From contig OZ244235.1 in NCBI GenBank assembly GCA_965217095.1, forward strand, positions 4,464,001 through 4,528,000: a stretch of DNA of 64,000 nt, in the 5' to 3' direction. This stretch comes from CAYNZV01 sp965217095 (GTDB taxonomy: Bacteria > Latescibacterota > UBA2968 > UBA8231). The position numbers were made by a program, and so were the translations under genes. The notes below the pieces were generated by a model. That model had not been told where the DNA came from and made no database searches. It saw only the letters and a list, made by a program, of their open reading frames with translations. Shown piece after piece: positions 1 through 8,155 of this stretch. Position 1 is the stretch's first letter, and each line of letters starts with the position of its first letter.

Positions 1-552
1 ACTGAGGGCTCGAATTGAGGATCTCAGCATAGGAGCCCGCTTGACCGGCCTCGTTGCGTCCGGCGTCGACACGTCTGTATAGAGACGACGAGCCATCGCT
101 TGACATTAGTGGAAATGGGCCGTCCTTGGGTCTTCGACGGTGACGGGTTTCAGAGGCATACTGGATTAACCTTAACTTGCGCTTGGCTTTTCGAGCCCTA
201 CGTCGCCATCACCACCACGTATCATCTCGCCGCTGCCACATCCAATCTCTGCCGTCTACGAGGAGATGCTGCCACGGAACTCTGGAATACCGCAAATCTG
301 CTTGGGGGCGGGCTCGATGTGTTGGACGAGAAGGGGCAGGTTAGCCTTTTACAGGATCGAGCCCGGCGGCTCTCCCCCACCGCCTTTCGGCGCATTTCCC
401 CGAACCCATTAAACCGGGTTTCTCCGTTGCGCGCCGCGTCAGGCAAGGGTCTCCGGCCTGTTGTTCTGAACCCGTTCAGTGGTGTTGGAAGACCGTAAAA
501 CCTCCTACACCCTCTTGGGGATTTCAGAACGAAACGGTTGGAGCATAGACCG
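1..552. other. Left edge, no convincing intact gene
   Basis: Positions 2-85 read on the plus strand as a short stretch containing RIEDLSIGARLTGLV, which resembles the extreme N-terminus of SNF2-type helicases found in mobile islands, but a stop follows at once, so at best this is a remnant. The rest up to 552 has only low-complexity reading frames and I see no gene in it. Confidence 0.3.
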
Positions 553-1746
553 ATGGCCCGTCACTACTCGACTCGGAGCTTCTTCCGGCAGATTCCGAAT
601 GATCTGCTGGCCCGCTACTTCGAGGGCCAGGCGCTGTTTGGCGAGCTGGACTTCGCGACCATGAAGGAAACCCGACCGGACGAGTTGTTCAGGGCTTGGC
701 TGGAGCTGCCCGAGGAGCAACGCAACGCGATGGACGCCGCGTTTCGAGAGATCTTCGAGATGAGCTGCGAGAAGGGCGTCTGGGCCATTCTCGACGAAGC
801 GCGCTGGCAGTGGCGGGATGCCCTCGATGCGTTGACCGCTTTCGTCGAAACGTTGTCGGCGCTGCCCAACCACTACCATCGGGCCATGGTCACCTCCATG
901 GATTACCCGGACTTCTGGCGGGGCGCTACGCGGTTCTATCACGCCGATGTGCTGCCCTACTGGCGCAAGCGCAAGCATTTGGGCCACCAACCGGCGGCAG
1001 TGGACACGGCCAGCCTCGAGCAGCTTGCCACTCTGATCCGCGCCTACTTCCACCACACCGAAGGCCGCGGCAACAACTGTGTGGTGGAAGCCTTTCGCCG
1101 AAACGAGCTGGATTACTTCTTCGCCTATCCCGAAGACTACTCGCAGCAACAGATCGAATGGGTGAACGGAGCGTTCGACCGGCGGCCGCACAATCCGGCC
1201 TTCGAGGTGATCTTCGTCTACTCGCAGCAGGAAGGCTCGCTTGACGTGAACTTTCGCGGTCCCTACCGGGCCGTGGAACCGTTGCAGGAGATGTTCGCGA
1301 CGGCGATTCTGAAACTGCGACTGCCGCCCGATCCCACGGACCAGCGGGTCTACGATCTCAATCCGCTACGCCAGAGGGAATTCGAGTTCGTTTACGACGT
1401 GGGCAGCGGGATCGAAGAAGTGGCGGTGCGGAAACTGCGGTTGTCGTCGCGGGTGAGAAGGGGAGACCGGATCACGGTGGAAGCGGATGCCTCCACCCGT
1501 CCCGATGCGGTCTACGACCTGCTGGAGAAGGTCGGCGAGTCCACCCCTCTGCACCGCTACAGCGTCACTCAGGTGGAGCTGGCGGCGTTGGTGGTGATGG
1601 ATGCGGCGAACCCGGCCCGGAAGGTGCCGGTTCGCCTGACCTACCCCAATTCCTGCTCGCTCAAGTACGACGCGCAGGATCTGAAGCTGCGGGCGATGCT
1701 GGAAGCCTCGGGCATCGAACTCAAGGAACCGTCGGAAAGAGGCTGA
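553..1746 (+). CDS. Conserved hypothetical protein of a genomic-island replication cassette
   Basis: Predicted 397-residue soluble protein with no signal peptide or membrane segment. I chose the ATG at 553 because GGAG lies about 10 bases upstream and the sequence from there (MARHYSTRSFFRQ) looks natively coded. It ends four bases before the next gene, so the two are probably co-transcribed. I do not recognise a catalytic motif. The position ahead of an AlpA regulator, primase and helicase is typical of conserved unknowns in integrated islands, so a role in island maintenance is an inference from neighbourhood only. Confidence 0.75.
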   Translation: MARHYSTRSFFRQIPNDLLARYFEGQALFGELDFATMKETRPDELFRAWLELPEEQRNAMDAAFREIFEMSCEKGVWAILDEARWQWRDALDALTAFVETLSALPNHYHRAMVTSMDYPDFWRGATRFYHADVLPYWRKRKHLGHQPAAVDTASLEQLATLIRAYFHHTEGRGNNCVVEAFRRNELDYFFAYPEDYSQQQIEWVNGAFDRRPHNPAFEVIFVYSQQEGSLDVNFRGPYRAVEPLQEMFATAILKLRLPPDPTDQRVYDLNPLRQREFEFVYDVGSGIEEVAVRKLRLSSRVRRGDRITVEADASTRPDAVYDLLEKVGESTPLHRYSVTQVELAALVVMDAANPARKVPVRLTYPNSCSLKYDAQDLKLRAMLEASGIELKEPSERG

Positions 1747-1749
1747 GGC

Positions 1750-2538
1750 ATGACGCTGAAAGCCGCCCTGTTCGAACTCCTTGACGGCGTGGGCGCCTCC
1801 CCGAGCCACGCTGTCCGGATCGACTCGCACGCACTGGCTCAATGGTCGGATGAGGCGGTAGCGGCGCTGAAGGCGCAAAAGATCATCCGCGCGGCGCGGC
1901 CTGCTTCCAGCACGGTGTGTCCAGGCTGCGAGCAGCAATGTGTGATGCCGGTGCACACGATTCCCGCCCCCCCGGGCGATCCGGCGCTGTTCGTGGTGTG
2001 CGACAAACGCAGCGACATAAACCGCGTGGACATCCCGCCCGCCCGGTTGACGCAATGGCAGGCCAGCACCCCTGCCGTCGCCCGATTCATCGCCGACAGT
2101 CTGTCTCTGCGATTCAGCGGCAAAAGGCAGGACAACGAACGCCTGCTGGAGATCGGCATGGCGACCGGGAACAAGCGCACCCAGATGCTAGGTCTTCGGT
2201 CTGACGGTGAACTGGCGCTGGTGGCGGGATCGAGCCGCATTCCACTGGCGGAGGCCTTCCAATTCGCCGACGGGCGCTATACCCTCGACGCCGGGCTGAT
2301 CCGGCAACTGGTGGACGCTTCCACCACGGGGGATGCCCGCTACACCCCCGGCCAGGCCCGGCGCGAGGTGCGGAAGCTGGAGACCGCGGCCCGGCGCCAG
2401 AGCTGGCGCAAGGCGTATCGGGCACTGAAAAAGACGCGCCCGCACATGTCCGATGTCTGGTATTCACAACGAATTGCCAACATGGAAGTCGCCTGCGGCC
2501 GGGCCGCCGAAACGATCCGCAAGCAGCTGCAGCCATAA
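1750..2538 (+). CDS. Conserved hypothetical protein, zinc-finger-like N-terminal half
   Basis: Predicted 262-residue soluble protein. Around residues 57-65 a CPGCEQQC motif could bind a metal together with a later cysteine (VCDK). The C-terminal quarter is rich in arginine and lysine and ends in a helical segment. A GAGG ribosome site precedes the ATG, and the gene follows its upstream neighbour by three bases, which implies an operon. The central part (KRTQMLGL, then LALVAGSSRIPLAEAF) looks like a small beta domain. I cannot assign a function. Confidence 0.75.
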   Translation: MTLKAALFELLDGVGASPSHAVRIDSHALAQWSDEAVAALKAQKIIRAARPASSTVCPGCEQQCVMPVHTIPAPPGDPALFVVCDKRSDINRVDIPPARLTQWQASTPAVARFIADSLSLRFSGKRQDNERLLEIGMATGNKRTQMLGLRSDGELALVAGSSRIPLAEAFQFADGRYTLDAGLIRQLVDASTTGDARYTPGQARREVRKLETAARRQSWRKAYRALKKTRPHMSDVWYSQRIANMEVACGRAAETIRKQLQP

Positions 2539-2540
2539 AA

Positions 2541-2567
2541 AGTTGGGCGGAATTTTTTCGCCCAACT
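2541..2567. terminator. Hairpin after the two-gene operon
   Basis: Nine-base perfect stem (AGTTGGGCG pairing with CGCCCAACT) starting three bases after the stop at 2538. Read on the minus strand it is followed by a run of T, as in an intrinsic terminator; on the plus strand the T run is in the loop. It probably ends transcription before the AlpA operon. Confidence 0.5.
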
Positions 2568-2777
2568 CACCCGCCTGTAAGCCGTTGATTTTTCAAGAGT
2601 TCGTCCGTATGCGCGCGAAGGTTTCCGCCTTGAAAATCACGCCCTCGACGTGGTAACCCGCTGGGCTGCTTCGAGTTGCTCACACCGGGCGCGGGCCTGA
2701 CGGGCGCTTTTCGTGCCCAAAGCGCCCACCTACCTTGTTGCTCGACGTGCCCCCAATCATTTCGCGAGGGATGAAGA

Positions 2778-2999
2778 ATGACACACCGCATACTCAGACT
2801 TCCCGCCGTCAAGGCCCGCACCGGCCTTTCCCGCAGCACGATCTATCTGCGCATTTCCGAAGGCCGCTTCCCCCGGCCCGTATCCCTCGGTGGCCGCGCC
2901 GTCGGCTGGATCGAGGCGGAAGTGGATGCGTGGCTGACCAGGCAGATCGAGGCCAGCCGCGAGGCGCCGCGCCAGAAGTTGACCGGCCAGCCGTCGTGA
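2778..2999 (+). CDS. alpA: AlpA-family transcriptional regulator
   Basis: Predicted 73-residue DNA-binding protein with the AlpA / MerR-like winged helix: LPAVKARTGLSRSTIYL is the helix-turn-helix, GRFPRPVSLGGRAVGW the conserved wing, and EVDAWL the closing helix. Family members activate excision or integrase genes of P4-like islands. It opens a tight operon: its stop codon overlaps the GTG of the ParB-like gene. No integrase is visible in the window, so its target may have been lost or lie outside. Confidence 0.9.
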   Translation: MTHRILRLPAVKARTGLSRSTIYLRISEGRFPRPVSLGGRAVGWIEAEVDAWLTRQIEASREAPRQKLTGQPS

Positions 3000-3340
3000 C
3001 CCCCACGCCAGACCGTCCCGCTGACCGCGAAATCTGCGGTCCCGTCGCGGCATCGAAGGTTCGCCAGACCTTTTCACACGCAGCACCTTGCGCTGAACCG
3101 GTGTTGAGTACGAGGGAGGGACTGATCCTGGACGGTCATACGCGATGCAACGCGGCCCTCCGGCAAAACCGGCCGACCCTTGCTTGCATCGAGTACGTCC
3201 TCAGGTTCATTGTGGAGAAACATCGCCGCGAGGACCGACGGAACAACATTTCTGCCGGATCTTACCGGCGCTGGAACGGCAGCCCATGTGCGGGCACGGC
3301 CCGAGCGGCTTCGAAGAGGAGGCGACGCGGTGACGGCTGA
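2996..3340 (+). CDS. Small ParB/sulfiredoxin-like protein
   Basis: Predicted 114-residue protein starting at a GTG that overlaps the alpA stop. The core (STREGLILDGHTRCNAALR) matches the ParB/Srx nuclease-like fold motif, in which a conserved 'DGHTR' loop follows a strand. The C-terminus is arginine-rich and overlaps the start of the primase gene, so all three are probably translationally coupled. Whether this short form has CTPase or nuclease activity cannot be told; the last 40 residues may be poorly conserved. Confidence 0.6.
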   Translation: MTPTPDRPADREICGPVAASKVRQTFSHAAPCAEPVLSTREGLILDGHTRCNAALRQNRPTLACIEYVLRFIVEKHRREDRRNNISAGSYRRWNGSPCAGTARAASKRRRRGDG

Positions 3341-4223
3341 TACCCTGGCGAAGGCCCTCGGCGGCCGGCGCGCAGGCGGGGGTTGGATGGCCCGCTGCCC
3401 AGCCCACGACGATCGGGACCCCAGCCTATCGATCCGTGACGGGGCCAACGGCCAAGTGCTGGTCCGCTGCCATGCTGGCTGCGGTCAACGCCAGGTTATC
3501 GCAGCCCTGCGCACGCACGGCCTCTGGCCGGCGGGCGCGCCGCACCGTTCCCATCGCCCTGCGGGACGAGCCGTGGTCACGGAACGCCTGGATCGTGATC
3601 CCGCCAGGCGAACCGAAGCCGCGCTCTCGATCTGGCAGTCTGCGAGGCCGGCGGACGGAACGCCGGTCGAGACCTATCTCGCCACGCGCGGCCTGAATGC
3701 CGCACCCCCGCCGACGCTGCGCTTTCATGCCGGGCTGAAGCATCCCTCGGGCACCGTCTGGCCGGCGATGGTCGCACTGGTGACGCGCGGGAGCGACGAC
3801 CAGCCGCTGGCCATCCACCGAACCTTCCTGGGCCGGACCGGCGCCGGCAAGGCACCCGTCGATCCGTCAAAGATGATGCTCGGCCCGTGCGCTGGCGGCG
3901 CCGTCCGGCTTGCCGCGCCCGGCGACGTGCTCATGGTCGGCGAAGGCATCGAGACCTGCCTCGCCGCCATGCAGGCAACGGGCCGACCGGCCTGGGCGGC
4001 CCTTTCGACCACCGGCCTGCGGGCCCTCGATCTTCCCCGCACATGCCGCGAGGTGATCGTGCTGGCCGATGGCGACGATGCCGGCGAAGCAGCGGCGCGG
4101 GAGGGTGCCAGGCACTGGACACGAGACGGCCACCGCGTGCGCATCGCGCGCCCGCCGCGCGGCATGGACTTCAACGACCTCCTGACCGGCTGCGCCCGCC
4201 ACCTCCCGGAGGGCGCGGAATGA
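3330..4223 (+). CDS. TOPRIM-domain DNA primase
   Basis: Predicted 297-residue island/phage primase. The GTG at 3330 is preceded by a strong GAGGAGG site. An N-terminal zinc-binding module (CPAHDD...CHAGC, residues 24-49) recalls P4-type primase zinc fingers. The C-terminal TOPRIM domain carries the metal-binding GEGIET glutamate and the LADGDDAG aspartates. Family members make primers for element replication. It is followed by a P-loop helicase gene, the usual partner. It looks intact. Confidence 0.87.
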   Translation: MTADTLAKALGGRRAGGGWMARCPAHDDRDPSLSIRDGANGQVLVRCHAGCGQRQVIAALRTHGLWPAGAPHRSHRPAGRAVVTERLDRDPARRTEAALSIWQSARPADGTPVETYLATRGLNAAPPPTLRFHAGLKHPSGTVWPAMVALVTRGSDDQPLAIHRTFLGRTGAGKAPVDPSKMMLGPCAGGAVRLAAPGDVLMVGEGIETCLAAMQATGRPAWAALSTTGLRALDLPRTCREVIVLADGDDAGEAAAREGARHWTRDGHRVRIARPPRGMDFNDLLTGCARHLPEGAE

Positions 4224-4239
4224 ACGGAATTATGAGACG

Positions 4240-6018
4240 GTGTCCGAGACCCCGATAGCCGCTGCGATCGATGCCGCCGAGGACTTCCCCGACCCGCTGG
4301 ACGGTCTGGTCGAAAAGGCGGCGACCGATCCTGGCGCGGCCTTCGCGCCGGACGTGCTGGAGCGGCTCGCGGCGCTGAGCAAGAAGGACCGCGCCGCCTT
4401 CGAGGCGTTGCGCGCGCGTCTCAAGCAAGCGGGCTGCCGGGTGACGGCCCTCGACGAGGCCATCGCCGAGGAAACGGGCGCTAGGGGCCGGAGACCGACA
4501 CAGGCCGATGTCCTAATCAACCTCTTGGGCGCGGCCGACCTCTTCCATTCGGCGGACGGGGCGGCCGTCGCCGATATCAACATCAACGGCCATCGCGAGA
4601 CTTGGCCGGTCCGGACCAAAGGCTTCCGCCGTTGGCTGGCGCGGCAGTTCTTCGAGACCACGGGCGGCGCGCCCAGTTCGGAGGCGCTGCAAGCCACGCT
4701 CAACGTGGCGGAGGCCAAGGCGCATTTCGACGGACCGGAACGGTCGGTCTGCATCCGTGTCGGCGGTCTGGGCGGGCGGCTTTATCTCGACCTCGGGGAT
4801 GACGCTTGGCGCGCGGTCGAAATCGACGCCGCCGGCTGGCGCGTGATCGACGATCCGCCGGTGCGCTTCCGCCGCGCCGCCGGGATGCAGCCCTTGCCGA
4901 TGCCGGTACCGGGTGGATCCGTCGAGACGCTGCGTTCCTTCCTCAACCTCCGGTCCGACGCCGATTTCGTACTGGTGATCGCCTGGGCGCTGGCGGTCTT
5001 GCGCCCTCGCGGCCCCTATCCGGTGATCGTCCTGTCGGGGGAACAGGGTTCGGCGAAATCCACCTTCTCAGCGATCCTCCGCGCCCTGCTTGATCCCAAC
5101 ACCGCGCCCTTACGGGCCTTGCCGCGCCAAGACCGCGACCTGTTCATCGCCGCCACTAACGGGCATGTGCTGGCCTTCGACAACGTCTCAGCCCTGCCGT
5201 CGTGGATCTCCGACACGCTCTGCCGTCTGGCGACCGGCGGCGGCTTCGCCGTGCGACAGCTCTACACCGACCAGGACGAAGTGCTGTTCGACGCCACCCG
5301 GCCGGTGATCCTCAACGGCATCGAGGACATCGTCGGCCGGCCGGATCTGGCCGACCGGGCCGTGTTCCTGACCCTGGAGGCCATCCCCGAGGCATGCCGC
5401 CGGCCCGAGGCGGAACTGTGGGCCGCCTTCAACGCCGAGCGGCCCCGTATCCTGGGTGGGCTGTTCGACGCCGTGGTGCAAGGCCTGAGGAGGTTGCCAC
5501 AGACCCAGCTGGAAGGGCTGCCCCGCATGGCGGATTTCGGGCTGTGGGCAACGGCCTGTGAACGGGCTCTCTGGCCCGCCGGCACCTTCTGGTCGGCCTA
5601 CCGCGGCAATCGCGACAAGGCGGTCGAAAACGTCATTGAGGCCGACCCGGTGGCCGCCGCCGTGTGCGCCGTGATGGTGCAACGGACGCAGTGGACGGGC
5701 ACGGCAACGCAGCTTCTGGGCCTCCTGGCACAAGCGGCTGGCGATTTGGCCGCCAAGTCCAGGACTTGGCCCGGCAGCCCACGCGCGCTCTCCGACCGCC
5801 TGCGGCGGGCCGCTGCCTTCCTGCGCAAGACCGGCATCGAGATCCATTACACCAGGGAAGGCCGGGGGCGCACCAGAACCATTCACATCACCTCCGCCGA
5901 AGAGGCCCTCCCAGGTCCAGAGGAGGGCGGGGCGCAACCGTCCATACCGTCCGCAGCGTCCGCCGGGGTACCTCGGCGGACGCTCAGCGGCTCTGCGGAC
6001 GCAAATCCGTCCGTTTAA
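4240..6018 (+). CDS. P-loop ATPase / replicative helicase-like protein
   Basis: Predicted 592-residue protein. A Walker A motif (SGEQGSAKST) lies near residue 269 and a Walker B-like FDNV near residue 313, in the arrangement of phage and plasmid primase-associated helicases. The N-terminal 200 residues form a separate domain; the C-terminus (GIEIHYTREGRGRTRTIHI) resembles the winged-helix tail of such proteins. It starts at a GTG 16 bases after the primase stop, so the two probably form a replication module. No frameshift is seen. Confidence 0.85.
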   Translation: MSETPIAAAIDAAEDFPDPLDGLVEKAATDPGAAFAPDVLERLAALSKKDRAAFEALRARLKQAGCRVTALDEAIAEETGARGRRPTQADVLINLLGAADLFHSADGAAVADININGHRETWPVRTKGFRRWLARQFFETTGGAPSSEALQATLNVAEAKAHFDGPERSVCIRVGGLGGRLYLDLGDDAWRAVEIDAAGWRVIDDPPVRFRRAAGMQPLPMPVPGGSVETLRSFLNLRSDADFVLVIAWALAVLRPRGPYPVIVLSGEQGSAKSTFSAILRALLDPNTAPLRALPRQDRDLFIAATNGHVLAFDNVSALPSWISDTLCRLATGGGFAVRQLYTDQDEVLFDATRPVILNGIEDIVGRPDLADRAVFLTLEAIPEACRRPEAELWAAFNAERPRILGGLFDAVVQGLRRLPQTQLEGLPRMADFGLWATACERALWPAGTFWSAYRGNRDKAVENVIEADPVAAAVCAVMVQRTQWTGTATQLLGLLAQAAGDLAAKSRTWPGSPRALSDRLRRAAAFLRKTGIEIHYTREGRGRTRTIHITSAEEALPGPEEGGAQPSIPSAASAGVPRRTLSGSADANPSV

Positions 6019-6061
6019 TCCAGCTCGGCAAAAACCGGACGACAGCGCCGGGGGCCACGCG

Positions 6062-6175
6062 ATGACGGCTACCGAAGCCCTCAAGGAGACGGTGTTTATC
6101 CCAGATTTCAGTTTTGCACACCCTGACGGGCGGCGCGCACTGATGGAAATCGTCGGAATTCTGGACACCAGATGA
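6062..6175 (+). pseudogene. DUF790 / Bax1-like nuclease fragment
   Basis: A 37-residue open frame contains VFIPDFSFAHPDGRR followed by ALMEIVG, which matches the conserved nuclease core of DUF790 (Bax1-type) proteins, normally several hundred residues long and placed beside an XPB-like helicase. Only this core is left; neither helicase nor flanking domains are visible. I interpret it as a deletion remnant. Confidence 0.45.
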
Positions 6176-7244
6176 CAATCTGTGTTGCCGCTCTTTGTAA
6201 TATGGGCCGACGCGTCGTTGTTGCAGCGGATCGAATGGTAAGTGCTCCATTTCTCACTGTCAGTTTGATCATCCAAATGCAAAAATAGGGGAATTATGTA
6301 TGATCGTTGACAATTAACCCTCTGGTGACAGAAGATTGGGGCTTTTAACGGGACGGACTGCCACATTGTCACTTGCGGCGCCCCTGTGGCGAGGCGGGGC
6401 CGCAACACGAGCACTAGCACGCCCGCGCGGCGCCAAGCGGATGCAAGAGGACCACTAGCAGCCGTTGCCAGACGTCTCCACCGTTCGCGAATGCACCCAC
6501 CAGGGCCGTGAAGCTGGCGAAGACCGCGTGCATCACCGCGAGCACCGTCACTGACATCTGGAAGCTGGTCATGGAGACATTATAATAGTCCCGCCATAGT
6601 CCCGCCGGGGCTCTCGTCCTCTGAACAGGCCAACGCCGTCCTTCGATCAAGTTGACAATGCCATCCCGACAACATCCAGGCGAACCCACTGAACGAGAAC
6701 CTCGCCATTGGCGTGGCGTTCGCGCTGCTCGTTGCAATGGTGGATGCCAGAACTCAGGTGTTACGGCGAAGAAGACGGGTCAGCACCTCAAAGAAGGCCG
6801 CCCTGTGCTGCGAGAAGATGAGCCCAGTCACCTAGTGTGGCGTCGCGGAAATTTGTTGCATTAGTCTCGAGCCTCAAAGCGGTTTGGCCCGTCGGCTTAC
6901 CAGAGAGAACGTGCAGCCTCAGGGCCTACAAACTTATTAAAGTAATCTCTGCGACTGCACACGAGGGCCAAGCGCTGTGGCTCTCGATGACCAGATTTTC
7001 GGCCGGGTTGATGACGATGGCCCCGGCAGTTGGACGATCTCATCTTTCTCAAGTTCAAAGATGCCCACGACTCACCTCTCCGCCGCGAACGGTTCCGACC
7101 GACGCCCATCAGCAGACGAGGGTTGCGCAAAGGAGCAGTTCTGCAATCCCTCGCCCCCCGGACGGGCTTTCAAGGGTTTAGGGGTTGCGAAACGGCATTG
7201 CAGGAGAGATTCGATTGGCGATAACTTTGTGCAAGGAGCTATGA
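6176..7244. other. Gene-poor stretch
   Basis: More than 1 kb without a firm gene. At 6414-6572 on the minus strand a 52-residue frame (MTSFQMSVTVLAVMHAVFA, then a second apolar stretch) would encode a small two-helix membrane protein, but no ribosome site precedes it. Short plus-strand frames around 6660-6760 and 7030-7130 look like eroded coding DNA that I cannot assign. Confidence 0.4.
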
Positions 7245-7596
7245 CCAAGTATTGGACGTTTGCACGAGGCGGAGCGGGCCGAGTGGCACGCCAAGGCGCG
7301 CTCCGTTGGGTTGTTGCTCTCGGATCTGGTGTGCCGGTCGGTTGGCCGGGTGCGCGCCTGGACGGTCGCGCACACCGAACTGGAGCGGGAGCGCACCCGC
7401 GAGCTGGCGCGGATCGGCTCGAACCTGAACCAGATGGCGCGGTGGGCCAATATTCACAAGGAGAACGCCGAGGCGGTGGAGGTGGTCGCGCATCTGGTGG
7501 CCATCGAGCGGGCGCTCGACACATTGGCCGTCGAGGGAGAGGATCCCGTTGATGGGATCACACCACTACATGTTGTATCAGGTGGCGTAAAGCGAA
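7245..7596 (+). pseudogene. mobC: MobC-like relaxosome accessory protein, truncated at both ends
   Basis: The frame after the stop at 7242 reads LHEAERAEWHAKARSVGL, then ARIGSNLNQMARWAN and a helical tail: the conserved core of plasmid MobC proteins, which open oriT for the relaxase. The usual N-terminal RHH strand is missing and no start codon sits at the right place. The 3' end runs straight into an IS1595-type element (8-bp target duplication 7589-7596). Across that element the frame continues into a relaxase remnant, so this locus was already damaged before the insertion. Confidence 0.7.
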
Positions 7597-7616
7597 CGCA
7601 ATAAGCACGTTAAGGC

Positions 7617-7645
7617 TTGACATTCGACCCCTTGTTTGTTATCTT
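7617..7645 (+). promoter_or_regulatory. Transposase promoter in the left inverted repeat
   Basis: A consensus -35 TTGACA (7617-7622) starts inside the inverted repeat. A 17-base spacer separates it from a -10-like TATCTT (7640-7645). The same arrangement is conserved in the related element at 49355-49383. The transposase ATG at 7684 follows an AGGAGG site. Confidence 0.65.
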
Positions 7646-7683
7646 AAGTATTAAGAAAAACAAGCAGTTAAGGAGGAGATAAA

Positions 7684-8094
7684 ATGAACTTGCTGACCGT
7701 GACACAAAGATTTCCGACGCAAGAATCCTGCATTGCTCATCTGGAGCGGGTCCGCTTCGGCGATGAGCCCTTTTGTCCCTTGTGTGGTACGGTCGGGGAA
7801 TGCGCCCGCAAGAAGGAGGGGAATAAAATCGGGCGCTGGAACTGTCACGCCTACAAATCCAGCTTCAACATCTTATCCAAGACGATGTTTCAAGGGACAC
7901 ACTTGCCGCTGCAGCAGTGGTTCTGCGCCATCGCCCTGAAAGGCGAGCACGCCCTTGCTCGAGAGATCGTCGGCGACTTCGGCCACAACCTCCCCTGAAC
8001 GCTCCACAACGCGTTGGGGGGTAACTATTGGCATCAAAGCCTCTCCTTCGTTGTCAAAGCCTTGTCCGCGTTTTCTTAGGAACGCGGTAGGCAA
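7684..8094 (+). pseudogene. IS1595-family (ISXO2-like) transposase, N-terminus joined to an inverted fragment
   Basis: Residues 1-85 match the intact copy at 49419-50300, including the zinc ribbon (CPLCGTVGEC, later a CHA... motif that lacks its last cysteine). At about 7938 similarity stops and the DNA continues with the middle of the same gene in reverse orientation: minus strand 8094 to 7940 reads VVERSGEVVAEVADDLSS. The catalytic DDE region is absent. A deletion plus inversion explains the structure; the product cannot be active. Confidence 0.8.
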
Positions 8095-8095
8095 G

Positions 8096-8127
8096 AATAG
8101 CCCGACCGGGATTCCAGTCGGGCTATT
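8096..8127. terminator. Bidirectional intrinsic terminator
   Basis: TAGCCCGAC (8098-8106) pairs with GTCGGGCTA (8117-8125) and is flanked by A-rich and T-rich sequence on the two sides. It would insulate the transposase remnant (plus strand) from the convergent passenger gene (minus strand). Confidence 0.7.
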
Positions 8128-8155
8128 TCTTGCTATCTACAGTATAGAGAACGAG

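Noticed and set aside
100..498. 132-residue plus-strand frame near the left edge
   Set aside because: No ribosome site, composition unlike the neighbouring genes and no recognisable motif.
5188..6420. 410-residue minus-strand frame opposite the P-loop ATPase gene
   Set aside because: Antisense shadow; the plus-strand product has clear Walker motifs.
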